A DNA stretch of 56,604 bases from Acidobacteriaceae bacterium (GTDB lineage: Bacteria > Acidobacteriota > Terriglobia > Terriglobales > Acidobacteriaceae), in assembly GCA_027449545.1 (NCBI GenBank), contig DAIDLI010000177.1, positions 1 through 56,604 on the forward strand, given 5' to 3'. The notes under the pieces are model-generated. The model did not search any database. It saw only the letters and a program-made list of their open reading frames with translations, and was not told the origin of the DNA. Shown here piece by piece: positions 7,819 through 16,504 of this stretch. The first letter of the stretch is position 1. The number at the start of each line of letters is the position of its first letter. Position numbers and translations under genes: made by a program.

Positions 7819-10134
7819 ATGAAGATCACGATTGCAGGGCGGGATTACACAGCGGCACTGGACGCAGCGCGGCCGCTGACGATCGAGCGCAGGCTAAACG
7901 TGCCCTCGGTCTGCGAGCTTTGGCTGAGCCTGCCGGCGGACGGCGGCCTGGTGACGCCCGCGCAGTTTGCGCCGCTTGCTGTAGCGGGCGACGACGGAAC
8001 GATTTATTTCACGGGCTACATCGCAGGGACGCCGCTGCCGGAGTATGCCGGCGAGGGCATCACCGGTCCGCGCTACCGGACAGCGATTCAGGCGGTCAGC
8101 GACGAATTTTTATTCGATCAACTGCCCATGCCAGCCAGCCCGAACCTGAGCGCCAGGACGGTGGGGGCACTGCTGCAAGCACTGGTCGCGCATGCCGGTT
8201 CAACGGCGCTCGCCCTGGAGGGATCTTCGCTGGACACTCCGGTGGGCAGCTTTTCCGCTGGTCCAGGCGCGAAGTGGAGCCAGCAGGCAGGGCAGGCCGC
8301 GGAACTGGCGCGCGCAAATTATCGCGCGCTGAACGGGGTGGTCACGCTCGCTGCGATGCCGGCCACCGTGCACCCGCTCAATGAAAATGACGGCACGCTG
8401 GAACTGGCGAACCTCGCGTTGACGGCAAACGCCGAACGCGCTGTCGCAAACGATGTGACGGTGTGCGGCGACAATGAGCCAGCGGCCTATGGAACGGAGT
8501 ACTTTCTCGGCGATGGCGTAACCACGCAGTTCGCATTGAGTGAGGATCCGTGGATGGAGCCTGCCGCCTCAGCCCATGTGATTCGCGAGCTGTTCGATGG
8601 GCCGGAGATCGATACCCGGCTGTGGAGCGCGATGGGTGGCGCAGGCTACTTCAGCCTGGGAGCGAATGGGCTGGCAATGAACGGCGGCAGCGGGCGCGAC
8701 GGCGAGACGCTGCTCACCTGGCGCGATCCTGTCGAGATGGGCGGGACGCTGCTGATGGAAGCGGTGGGCGTGAAGCTGCAAACCGGCAGCACGGGGATCC
8801 TTGCGGGCTTCTTCATGACGGCGGAGACGGCGAGCGACTGTACTGCCGGCTTTCGGATCACCGCCGACCCGGGCAGCGGCGCGCTCACGTTGCAGCCACT
8901 CGTGCAAGGCGCGGCTGCGGGAACCACCTTCGCCCTCGATCCGGCAAATCAATACACGCTGCGGTTGCGGGTGCATTGCCCGGAGCGCGAACGGATCCGC
9001 GCGGCTTACTACTCCTTCGGCGATAGCGGCCTGGTTTCAGCAGGCGGCCAAGGCGTGCTGGCTCCGGCGCAAATCCAGATGGAGATTCAGCAGTTCGTCA
9101 ACGGCGTGGGCGCCTCGCCGGTCACGCTCTACGATGGCGGTATCGCCAGCCTGCCGGGCACCTGCATGGTGGTGGCGGCAAGCAGTCTGAATCTCAACGG
9201 CAGTATGCGCGGGTTGAATCTGCGCCGGTTGGGCTCCGGGTGGGTGGTGAGCACTCCGCAGAATGGTGGGCCGTACACGCGGCGGATCGGCTCCGCCGCT
9301 GAAGCTGCGGAGTGCTCGGTGGAGAGCGGCGGCAAGGTGGCGTTCTCTACCGGCGTCATTCCCGCGGCGGGCGAGCAGATTGCGGTGAGTTACCGCACTC
9401 TGCGCCGCGCGGTGGGGCGGGCCGTGAACACCGCGAGCCAGCAGGCGCTTACCGCGGCCGGTTCGCCCTCCGTTGCAAGCTGGATCGGGTCCGTGAACAG
9501 CCCGCAGGCGCGCAGTTCGGCCGATTGCCGCAGCGCGGCGCAGGTGATGGCGCAGGCGGCGGGCGGCGCCAGCGCCTTGTGGAGCGGGACATACAAGAGC
9601 AGTCGCGCCAGTCTCGATGCGGATGTATGGCCCGGCGACGCGCTGCTGCTGAATGCGCCTTCCGCCGGTCTGCATGCGCAGGTGGTGGTGCGCGCGGTGA
9701 AGGTGAGCTATGCACCCAGCCTGCCGGACCTGGTGGGGTACGCGATCACGTTTGCCAACGACTGGGCGGACGATCTGGCGATCAAGACCAGTGCGACGGT
9801 GCCGGCGAATGCCTGGTTGCCCGCGCCCGTCGCGCCGACGGTGCTCGCAAATCTGAATGCGCTGACGGTAACGGCGGTGAACGGCAGCACCGTGACGGTG
9901 AATACCGGCGCAGCTCCGCCCGAAGGAGGTGGTTTTGAGATCCGCCTGCGGGACTACGCCTTCATGCCCGGCGAAGACCCGATGCTGGTGCTGCGCAGCG
10001 CGGCGCAGAACCTGACCTTCTCACGGGTCTCGCCCAGCGACCGCTTCTACATTCGGATGTACGACAGCGCCACGCCGCCGAACTATTCGGAGTTCTCGGT
10101 GGCCCTGGTGATCAATCTACCGTTGAGCGCGTGA
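7819..10134 (+). CDS. Large tail-hub/baseplate-like protein
   Basis: 771 residues, ATG at 7819, 21 bp after the previous gene. Residues 1-240 begin MKITIAGRDYTAALD and include IYFTGYIAG and YRTAIQAVSDEFLFDQ, the layout of phage hub proteins (gp27/gpD-like) in which two beta-barrels form the tail tip ring. Residues about 255-450 look like a separate beta-sandwich beginning RELFDGPEIDTRLWSAMGG, similar to LamG/concanavalin-like carbohydrate-binding domains. The C-terminal part (about 640-771) contains a Fn3-like segment (VAPTVLANLNALTVTAVNG) and a final beta stretch. Together this would be a receptor-binding tail tip. No tape-measure gene precedes it. Confidence 0.5.
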   Translation: MKITIAGRDYTAALDAARPLTIERRLNVPSVCELWLSLPADGGLVTPAQFAPLAVAGDDGTIYFTGYIAGTPLPEYAGEGITGPRYRTAIQAVSDEFLFDQLPMPASPNLSARTVGALLQALVAHAGSTALALEGSSLDTPVGSFSAGPGAKWSQQAGQAAELARANYRALNGVVTLAAMPATVHPLNENDGTLELANLALTANAERAVANDVTVCGDNEPAAYGTEYFLGDGVTTQFALSEDPWMEPAASAHVIRELFDGPEIDTRLWSAMGGAGYFSLGANGLAMNGGSGRDGETLLTWRDPVEMGGTLLMEAVGVKLQTGSTGILAGFFMTAETASDCTAGFRITADPGSGALTLQPLVQGAAAGTTFALDPANQYTLRLRVHCPERERIRAAYYSFGDSGLVSAGGQGVLAPAQIQMEIQQFVNGVGASPVTLYDGGIASLPGTCMVVAASSLNLNGSMRGLNLRRLGSGWVVSTPQNGGPYTRRIGSAAEAAECSVESGGKVAFSTGVIPAAGEQIAVSYRTLRRAVGRAVNTASQQALTAAGSPSVASWIGSVNSPQARSSADCRSAAQVMAQAAGGASALWSGTYKSSRASLDADVWPGDALLLNAPSAGLHAQVVVRAVKVSYAPSLPDLVGYAITFANDWADDLAIKTSATVPANAWLPAPVAPTVLANLNALTVTAVNGSTVTVNTGAAPPEGGGFEIRLRDYAFMPGEDPMLVLRSAAQNLTFSRVSPSDRFYIRMYDSATPPNYSEFSVALVINLPLSA

Positions 10135-10138
10135 AAGA

Positions 10139-10186
10139 GCGAGTCAGCGAGCCGGCAAGTCGGCGGATGGGCTGTTCGCTGGATGG
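10139..10186. repeat. Six degenerate 8-bp units between hub-like and XhlA-like genes
   Basis: Six consecutive octamers; GC occupies positions 1-2 of five of them. It has the same octamer style as 3163-3234 and fills the gap up to the GGAG ribosome-binding site of the next gene. Confidence 0.55.
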
Positions 10187-10192
10187 AGTTCG

Positions 10193-10420
10193 ATGCGGAT
10201 GATGAATGAATTCGAGGCGCAGGTATTGAGCGATCTGAGCGTGCTGAAGACGCAGATGTCCGGGCTGGTGGGCGATGGCAACGGCGGCCGCCTGGCAGAG
10301 CTGGAGCGGCGCATGGACCAGCACGAGCAAAACTGGCAGCGCGCCAAAGGCTTTGTGGCGGCGGCCAGCGTGGTGCTGGCGGTCATCGAGGTCGCCGTGC
10401 AGGCCTGGCACCGGCATTAA
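10193..10420 (+). CDS. XhlA-like small membrane protein
   Basis: 75 residues, with a coiled-coil N-terminal part (ALERRMDQHEQNW-like, here LAELERRMDQHEQNWQRAK) and one C-terminal hydrophobic helix (FVAAASVVLAVIEVAVQ) ending in a short basic tail. This is the architecture of hemolysin XhlA/PBSX-type proteins that accompany holins in phage lysis modules, or of small tail-linked membrane anchors. No endolysin follows: the next gene is on the other strand. It may start at 10193 or at a nearby ATG 3-9 bp downstream; GGAG at 10185 favours 10193. It closes the structural module. Confidence 0.55.
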   Translation: MRMMNEFEAQVLSDLSVLKTQMSGLVGDGNGGRLAELERRMDQHEQNWQRAKGFVAAASVVLAVIEVAVQAWHRH

Positions 10421-10462
10421 AGCAGTTTGGAAGGCCGAGAACACCGGCTTCCCAGGACGCCG

Positions 10463-13243
10463 CTAATCCTTCTTCGTCATGCTCTGCTGGATGATCTCCG
10501 CAGGCACCGGGTGGCTGAAATAGTAGCCCTGCAATTCGTCGCATCCCCACTCGGTGAGCATGCGCGCCTGTTCGGCGAGTTCCACGCCTTCGGCCACGGT
10601 AGCGAGACGGAGTTTCTGCGCCAATTGCAGCACCGATTCGCAGATGGCGGCGGCTGTGGTGCTCTCGTGAATGCGGCAGGTGAAACCGCGATCGATCTTC
10701 AGCACGTCCACCGGGAAACGTTGCAGGTAGTTCAGCCCGGAGTAGGCGGTGCCGAAGTCGTCGATGGCGATGCGGATGCCGAGTTTGCGCAGCCGGGACA
10801 AAGCTTCGCTGGACAAAGTTTCATCCATGATTACGGACTCAGTGATCTCCATCTCCAGGAGATCCGGCCCAATGCCGGCCTCCTGCAGCGCCGCAGTGAC
10901 CGCTTCCGGAAAAGCCGGATTGCGAAATTGGGCGGCGGAGACATTCACCGAGACGGGAACGAGATGGTAGCCGGCCTGACGCCATTCGGCCAACTGGCGC
11001 GCGGTCTCCTGCACGACCCAGTCGCCGACCTGGAGAATGAGCCCGGTCTCTTCGGCGACGGGGATGAAGGTTGCCGGGCCGAGCAGACCGCGCTCGGGAT
11101 GGCGCCAGCGGATAAGCGCCTCCATGGCGCGGAGGCGCCCCGTGCGGGCATCGATGCGCGGCTGGTAGACGAGGCGGAACTCGTCGCGTCTGAGCGCATC
11201 GCGAACACCGGCGGCGATCTCCAGGAAGTTCGCGTTGCTCATCTCCATGGAGGGCTTGTAGGCCTTCCAACTGTTCTTGCAGTCCCGCTTGGCGGTGAAC
11301 ATGGCCAGGTCGGCCTTGCGCAGCAGGTCTTCGGCGTCGGTCGCATCTTCCGGAGCACATGCAAATCCGGCGCTGGCGGTTACGACCATATCGCGGCCGC
11401 TTACCTGCATGGGCCCAGCGATTCTGGCGAGCACGCGCTGTACGAGGCGCTCCAGTGCCGGGCGGTCGGCAATATTGGTCACCAGGATCACGAATTCATC
11501 GCCGCCCAGGCGCGCCACCAACTCGTCTCCGCGAATCGAGGAGCGAATGCGCGATCCGATCTTCTTCAGGAAACGGTCGCCACCCTGGTGCCCCAGCCGC
11601 TCATTGACGCGCTTGAAGCCATCCACGTCAAGGTAAATCACCGCGAGTTTCTGCGAATCGTCGCGATTGAGCTGACGCAGGGCCTGGCGCAGCGATTCCA
11701 GGAAGTAATAGCGATTCGGCAATCCGGTGAGCGCGTCGGTCTGTGCCTGTTGGGTGAGGCGCTTGCGGATCTCCACCCGTTCGGTGATGTCGGTCTGGAT
11801 GCCCACCAGATGGGTCACCCGGCCCTCTTCATCACGAACCGGGGAGAGCCGCAGTTCGTTGAAGAACTCGGTGCCATCCTTGCGATAGTTGCGCAGGACG
11901 AATCTGCCGCCGGTAGCGGAGGCGATGGCATCGCGGATCTGTGCGCGGACTGTCGGAGACGTGTTCGGGCCCTGAAGAAAGCGGCAGTTTTTGCCCAGAA
12001 TCTCCTCGCTGGAGTAGCCGGTAAGACGCTCGAACGCCGGATTGACATACACCAGCGGATAGTCGGTTTCGGAGTCGAATTGGGCAATCGTGATGCCCAC
12101 CGGAGCGTCGGTGACCGCCTGATCGCGGAGGCGCAGGGTCTCGCGGCCCTTGCGGCGCGCCGTCACATTGCGAATGAAGACCACGACTCCGGATTCGGCG
12201 GGGTAGATGTGCAGCTCAAACCAGGAATCGAACGGTTCCGAATAGTACTCTTCCAGGTGCGTGGCGACGCGCTCGTTCATCGTGCGGGTGCAGCACGCGC
12301 CGAATTGGCTGGTGGCGCTATACGGCGACGCCTCCCATAAGCTGCGGCCGAGCAGTTTGCCGGCTGAGCTGAGCGCGGCCTGGGCGCGCGAATTCACGTA
12401 GGTAAAGCGCCACTCCCGATCGAGCATGAAGATGCCATCGGTGGTGCTTTCCAGGATGGAATCGACCAGCCGATTTTGCCGGGCAAGATGTTCGGCGGCG
12501 CTCTTTTCGCGGCTGATATCGAAGTTGACGCCGAGAACGCGCTCGGGCTGCCCGCTGGAATCGAATTGGAACTTTCCCCGGGAGTGGATCCAGTTCCATT
12601 GGCCATCCAGTCCCTTCATCCGGTACTCGACCTCGAAGGTCTCTCCGGTGACGGCCGCTTCGGCCAGGGCCGCCTTGTGGCGCGCCTGATCCTCGGGGTG
12701 CATTTGCGCATAAATTTCATCGAGGCGGGGCGCGGCGTCGCTCTCGTCAAAGCCCATCACCCGGAAGGACGCGGGGTTCCAGCGCAATTCTCCGGAGGCA
12801 ATGTCGCGTTCCCAGACACCCATATTGGTGAATTCGGCGGCGAGTTGCAGGCGCTCTTCGCTGAGCGCCGCACGTCTTTCGGCACTCTCCAAAGCGCTGA
12901 GGTCGGTGACCATCACCAGCACCCCGAGGATGCTTCCGTCCGGTTCGCGATCCGGCGTGTAGGTCACGGCCACGCGACGGCGCTGTCCGCCGCCTTCCTG
13001 CCACCCCTCAAAGGCGATCGGTTCCCCTGCTAAGGCTCTCTCAAATATGGGGAGCGCGAGGCGTGCATACTCTTCACCGAAGCAGCGGGTCACCACCTCG
13101 GACACATGGCGGTTCAGCCACTCCTCCCGCTGAATGCCACACCACAGCTCATAGGCGCGGCTCATGCGCCGATAGACGCCGGAGGCGTCAATATAGCCGA
13201 TCAGAGCAGGGATAATTTCCAGCAGGTCGCGGTCCGATGACAA
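10463..13243 (-). CDS. PAS-PAS-PAS-LOV-GGDEF-EAL cyclic-di-GMP enzyme
   Basis: 926 residues; TTG start at 13243 with GAGGG about 7 nt upstream. Turnover of the second messenger c-di-GMP. Domains: PAS at about 5-120, PAS_3-like at 125-250, PAS at 255-370, a LOV-type PAS at about 375-495, GGDEF at 500-665, EAL at 680-926. The fourth PAS carries GKNCRFLQG with the flavin-adduct Cys at 420, the signature of blue-light LOV sensors. GGDEF is intact at 580-584; the inhibitory site before it reads RGDE, so the usual final Asp is Glu. The EAL domain has EALIRW (E708), NVSAAQF, EITES, IDDFG, KIDR and EGVE, a complete catalytic set. Both activities are plausible. No membrane segment is visible, so it is cytosolic. 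Confidence 0.92.
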   Translation of the reverse strand: MSSDRDLLEIIPALIGYIDASGVYRRMSRAYELWCGIQREEWLNRHVSEVVTRCFGEEYARLALPIFERALAGEPIAFEGWQEGGGQRRRVAVTYTPDREPDGSILGVLVMVTDLSALESAERRAALSEERLQLAAEFTNMGVWERDIASGELRWNPASFRVMGFDESDAAPRLDEIYAQMHPEDQARHKAALAEAAVTGETFEVEYRMKGLDGQWNWIHSRGKFQFDSSGQPERVLGVNFDISREKSAAEHLARQNRLVDSILESTTDGIFMLDREWRFTYVNSRAQAALSSAGKLLGRSLWEASPYSATSQFGACCTRTMNERVATHLEEYYSEPFDSWFELHIYPAESGVVVFIRNVTARRKGRETLRLRDQAVTDAPVGITIAQFDSETDYPLVYVNPAFERLTGYSSEEILGKNCRFLQGPNTSPTVRAQIRDAIASATGGRFVLRNYRKDGTEFFNELRLSPVRDEEGRVTHLVGIQTDITERVEIRKRLTQQAQTDALTGLPNRYYFLESLRQALRQLNRDDSQKLAVIYLDVDGFKRVNERLGHQGGDRFLKKIGSRIRSSIRGDELVARLGGDEFVILVTNIADRPALERLVQRVLARIAGPMQVSGRDMVVTASAGFACAPEDATDAEDLLRKADLAMFTAKRDCKNSWKAYKPSMEMSNANFLEIAAGVRDALRRDEFRLVYQPRIDARTGRLRAMEALIRWRHPERGLLGPATFIPVAEETGLILQVGDWVVQETARQLAEWRQAGYHLVPVSVNVSAAQFRNPAFPEAVTAALQEAGIGPDLLEMEITESVIMDETLSSEALSRLRKLGIRIAIDDFGTAYSGLNYLQRFPVDVLKIDRGFTCRIHESTTAAAICESVLQLAQKLRLATVAEGVELAEQARMLTEWGCDELQGYYFSHPVPAEIIQQSMTKKD

Positions 13244-13422
13244 GAAGCCCTCAATTCAATTTGCGGTGGCGCGGCCGCGCCCGAACTAAATATCTCTTCA
13301 AACAATACAGCTCCGACGAGTTCCGCAAATCAGGGCAAATCGGAATAAGTTAGGAATCCATCCTACGGGGAAGCAAAGATGCAAAGATTGGAATTGTCTT
13401 CTGGTTTCTGGTGTTCCTCCCA

Positions 13423-14643
13423 TTATAGGGCAATGGAGGTTGTTGGCTCGGGCTGGCAGGGAGCGGATGAACGCGCCTCGCTGTTCGGATGCCAGTTGCG
13501 CGGCTGATAGATGCAGCACGGTTCCTGGGAGAGTGGATCGCCGGTCAGGGCATAGGCGCGGGCGCGGCTGCCGCCGCAGATCTCCTTGAACTCGCAGGCG
13601 CCGCACTTGCCCTCCAGCCGCGAGGTGTCGCGCAGGGCCTTGAAGATGGGCGCATTGCGATAGATCTCGGCCAGCGGGGTCTCGCGGACGTTCCCGGCGT
13701 GGATGGGCAGGAACCCGCTGGGATAGACATTCCCGACGTGGGAGATGAACATGAAGCCCTTGCCGTCGTTGACGCGGCGGGTGGCCCAGGCTTTGGTGCG
13801 GGCGGCGGCGTCGGCGGTCGGCGCGCCCGGTTCGTACTCGGTTGGTCTGGGAACGGAGCCCGGATGACCGTGGCCTTGCGCAAACTTGCGCTCCTCCAGG
13901 TTGTGCTGGATCAGGTAGCGGCGGTAGTGCATGGCCTCGGTGGTCTTGATCTGGAAGTTGACGCGGTGAGAGAGTTCGTAGATCTTGCCGAAGACCTTCT
14001 CGAACTCTTCGCCGGAGAGCAGGTCGCCCAGTTGTCCCCGCCCCACCGGAACCAGGAAAAAGACGTTCCACATCACGATGGCCAGCTTTTCAAAGAGAGC
14101 GCAGAGATTGTCGAGGTCGTCGGCGTTGTGGCGGCTGATGGTGGTGTGCACCTGGATCGGGATGCCGGCCTCATTGGCCCACTCGATCGCCTGGATGGTG
14201 CGCGCCCAGGCGCCGGGCATGCCCCGGAACTTGTCGTGAATCTCGGGCGTGGAGCCGTCCAGCGAGATGCCCAGCCGCACCAAGCCGGCCTCCTTCAGCT
14301 TGAAGATGGCTTCCCGGGTGAGCAGGGGGGTGGCGCTGGGGGTGACGGCCACATGCACGTTCTTGCTGGCGGCGTAGCGGATCAGATCGTAGACATCGGC
14401 GCGCTTGAGCGGATCGCCACCGGTGAACACGAAGATGGGAATATGCATCGCTGCGATCTGGTCGATGAGCTGCTTGCCCTCCTCGGTGCTGAGCTGGTCG
14501 GGGTGGGGCAGGGGCTGAGCGGCGGCGCGGCAATGCTTGCAGGCCAGATCGCAAGACTGGGTAATCTCCCAGATCGCCAGGAAGGGGGACTCATCATAGT
14601 CAATCCCGCCGCGGGCGGGGATATTGTGCATCGGCTGCAGCAT
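13423..14643 (-). CDS. Radical SAM/SPASM protein, NirJ/AhbC-D-like
   Basis: 406 residues from the ATG at 14643, chosen because AGGAGG lies 7 nt upstream; the frame continues further back without a ribosome-binding site. The 4Fe-4S motif CDLACKHC (C31, C35, C38) binds S-adenosylmethionine. FTGGDPLKR is the SAM-contacting GGDP strand. The C-terminal SPASM-type cluster region contains CGACEFKEICGG and a later PCC. The family includes heme d1/heme maturases and peptide-modifying enzymes; the product here cannot be named. No heme-biosynthesis partner or precursor peptide gene is adjacent. A CRP/FNR-type site lies upstream, which fits an oxygen- or redox-controlled enzyme. Confidence 0.85.
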   Translation of the reverse strand: MLQPMHNIPARGGIDYDESPFLAIWEITQSCDLACKHCRAAAQPLPHPDQLSTEEGKQLIDQIAAMHIPIFVFTGGDPLKRADVYDLIRYAASKNVHVAVTPSATPLLTREAIFKLKEAGLVRLGISLDGSTPEIHDKFRGMPGAWARTIQAIEWANEAGIPIQVHTTISRHNADDLDNLCALFEKLAIVMWNVFFLVPVGRGQLGDLLSGEEFEKVFGKIYELSHRVNFQIKTTEAMHYRRYLIQHNLEERKFAQGHGHPGSVPRPTEYEPGAPTADAAARTKAWATRRVNDGKGFMFISHVGNVYPSGFLPIHAGNVRETPLAEIYRNAPIFKALRDTSRLEGKCGACEFKEICGGSRARAYALTGDPLSQEPCCIYQPRNWHPNSEARSSAPCQPEPTTSIAL

Positions 14644-14791
14644 AGGGCGCCTCCTGTGGGTCGGAGCGCTGGACGGGGACCAGTCCTGCACGGGAGGGCT
14701 GCAAATTCTATAGAAGGTTGGCTTTCGCCCGGGCAACCCTTCCTGCGCGCCTCGACTCTATATCAGAAAAGCAGTTTCAGCGGCTTCGGGC

Positions 14792-14807
14792 TGTGATTAA
14801 GATCACT
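14792..14807. promoter_or_regulatory. CRP/FNR-family binding site
   Basis: TGTGATTAAGATCACT: half sites TGTGA and TCACT separated by 6 bp, one mismatch from the CRP consensus. It lies 149 bp upstream of the radical SAM start and 257 bp upstream of the universal stress gene start, so it could serve either divergent gene. The rest of the 14644-15063 gap shows no gene. Confidence 0.55.
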
Positions 14808-15063
14808 TCTGCGCCGGAATGCGCGTTTCGCTGCGACAGCACAAACAATTTGGTTGGTGGAAACGCGATTCGGGTCTAAAGTCTACGTATTCTCCTTCTC
14901 GCGCATCTCATACGGGATTGGGGCTTAAGCCTTTCCGATGCATGAGACGAGGGGTTGCTGGACCTCCGGGGTTGTGAGATAACCCACCTTTCCATGTGCG
15001 ATGGGGCACAGTCCAGCGGGCCCTGATCGATTTGAATATGTTTGGACTATCAGGAGGTTCCCC

Positions 15064-16020
15064 ATGGCCGCCCTATTACACCATAACTGGATCAAGCCGT
15101 CCACGATCCTGTTTGCCTCCGAGGTCCCCGCAAATGAAAAGGCGTTCGAGTTTGCGCTGGCCCAAGCCCGGGAATTCCAGGCTGACCTGATTCTCTTTCA
15201 TGCCTACGACACGCTGGTGGTTGCGGCCTCGGAGAGCTCTGGGATTCGGTATTACGATTACGCGGCGGCTGCGCGAGCGGAGAAGCACCATCTGGAGCCA
15301 TTGGCGGAGCGGGTTCGCGAAGCCGGCGTTCGCTGTGAAGTGGTGGTACGCCCCGGCCTGCCTGCCGACCAGATTTTGAGCTTTGCGCACGAGCGTCAGA
15401 TCGATCGCATTGTGATGGGCACGCACTCGCCCGGTCCGATTGGAAAATTGCTGGTGGGCTCGGTGGCCGAGGCGGTCCTGCGCAGCGCAACCGTCCCGGT
15501 CTTTATTATCGGGCCTGAAGTGGTGAGCGGAGCTTACCGCAACTTTGCCACCCAGACCATTCTCTGCGCGGTGAGCCTGAACGAGACCAGCGCGCTGGTC
15601 AGCGCTTTCGCCGCGGAACTGGCCGAGCAGCACAACGCGCGTCTGGTGTTGCAGCACGTGATCAAGCCGCAGGAGCGCGCCGAGATTCTGGCCGGCCGTT
15701 CGCTGGATGAAGTCGAAACCGACCTGCTTGGATTGATCCCGGCCGAGTTGCAGGCCAAGATCGAGGTGCAAACCATCGTGGTCCCGGGCGATCCCACCGA
15801 GGAATTGCTCTACCAGAGCCGTGCGCAGCAGGCCGATCTGATCGTGCTGGGCGCGCAGGGAGCGTCGGCATTTGCGGCAGCCACTCGCCACGGTGTGGTT
15901 TACAAGACGCTGGCGCACGCGCAGTGCCCGGTGATTACGCTGTCGCCTGTCGTGCTGGCCGAGTGCGTCGCGAAAGACAAGGGCCGTAGCCCCGAGGCCT
16001 ACATGGCCGGCGTCTTCTAA
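15064..16020 (+). CDS. Tandem universal stress protein (two UspA domains)
   Basis: 318 residues from the ATG at 15064, with CAGGAGG 7 nt upstream; an upstream in-frame ATG at 15001 has none. Two UspA domains, about residues 12-152 and 158-300. The first holds the nucleotide-binding signature GTHSPGPIGKLLVGSVAE; the second holds GAQGASAFAAATRHGVVYK with the same Gly spacing. Such tandem proteins bind ATP and are induced by starvation, hypoxia or stress; the molecular target is unknown. It is followed by a good intrinsic terminator. The company of CsbD and two tiny membrane proteins suggests a stress cluster. Confidence 0.9.
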   Translation: MAALLHHNWIKPSTILFASEVPANEKAFEFALAQAREFQADLILFHAYDTLVVAASESSGIRYYDYAAAARAEKHHLEPLAERVREAGVRCEVVVRPGLPADQILSFAHERQIDRIVMGTHSPGPIGKLLVGSVAEAVLRSATVPVFIIGPEVVSGAYRNFATQTILCAVSLNETSALVSAFAAELAEQHNARLVLQHVIKPQERAEILAGRSLDEVETDLLGLIPAELQAKIEVQTIVVPGDPTEELLYQSRAQQADLIVLGAQGASAFAAATRHGVVYKTLAHAQCPVITLSPVVLAECVAKDKGRSPEAYMAGVF

Positions 16021-16046
16021 ACCTGTACTGTCCCCGGAAACGCCAG

Positions 16047-16080
16047 GAGGCGCGCTGCATGGAGGCGCGCCTCTTGTTTT
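16047..16080 (+). terminator. Intrinsic terminator of the universal stress gene
   Basis: A 9-bp perfect stem (GAGGCGCGC / GCGCGCCTC) with a 9-nt loop, followed by TTGTTTT, 26 bp after the stop codon. Confidence 0.8.
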
Positions 16081-16111
16081 GTGGGGGATTTCGCGTCTGC
16101 GTTCCGGCGGG

Positions 16112-16261
16112 TCAGATCAAGCGCAGCAAGATCAGCACCAGCACGATGGTGAGGATGAGGCTGATGCTGCCCCCTCCGTAATACCCCCAGCCCGGGCCCA
16201 TGCGGTAGCCGCCGTAACCAAACCCGAGAATCAACAGGATCAGAAGCAGAACCAGTAGCAT
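16112..16261 (-). CDS. Tiny two-helix membrane protein, DUF3309-like
   Basis: 49 residues; ATG at 16261 with AAGGAGA 5 nt upstream. Residues 1-15 form one hydrophobic helix, followed by a Gly/Tyr-rich turn (GYGGYRMGPGWGYYGGG) and a second helix rich in Leu/Ile/Val. This layout matches DUF3309-type stress-associated membrane peptides. It converges with the universal stress gene and is divergent from the similar-sized gene at 16505. Function is unknown. Confidence 0.75.
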   Translation of the reverse strand: MLLVLLLILLILGFGYGGYRMGPGWGYYGGGSISLILTIVLVLILLRLI

Positions 16262-16504
16262 AGTTTCTCCTTGGGCGCCTTGCGCCCCATGCCGGCATTC
16301 GCGTTGCAGTGCAAAGCACCGAGCCGGTTCCTGCTGTGATGCCTCGGGACGGATGTGGGGCTGCATCCATTTCGTTTGATATTGCCAAAATTGAGCGACT
16401 CCCTGGCCAACCCCGGGCGGCGCAACCCGCCGCTGCCCGCAGGCGTCCAAGGGTAACGTTGTCGGTACCCGAGCAAGAGGGCCACAGCCCCAGGAGGTGA
16501 CGAC

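Noticed and set aside
7020-8384. 454-codon frame overlapping the tail-tube-like and hub-like genes
   Set aside because: Overlaps two better genes in another phase and is low in aromatic and hydrophobic residues; typical high-GC shadow.
10427-12340. 637-codon plus-strand frame opposite the GGDEF-EAL gene
   Set aside because: It mirrors coding DNA on the other strand, has no ribosome-binding site, and lacks any recognisable fold.
13489-14796. 435-codon plus-strand frame opposite the radical SAM gene
   Set aside because: Shadow of a strongly supported minus-strand gene with full 4Fe-4S and SPASM motifs.
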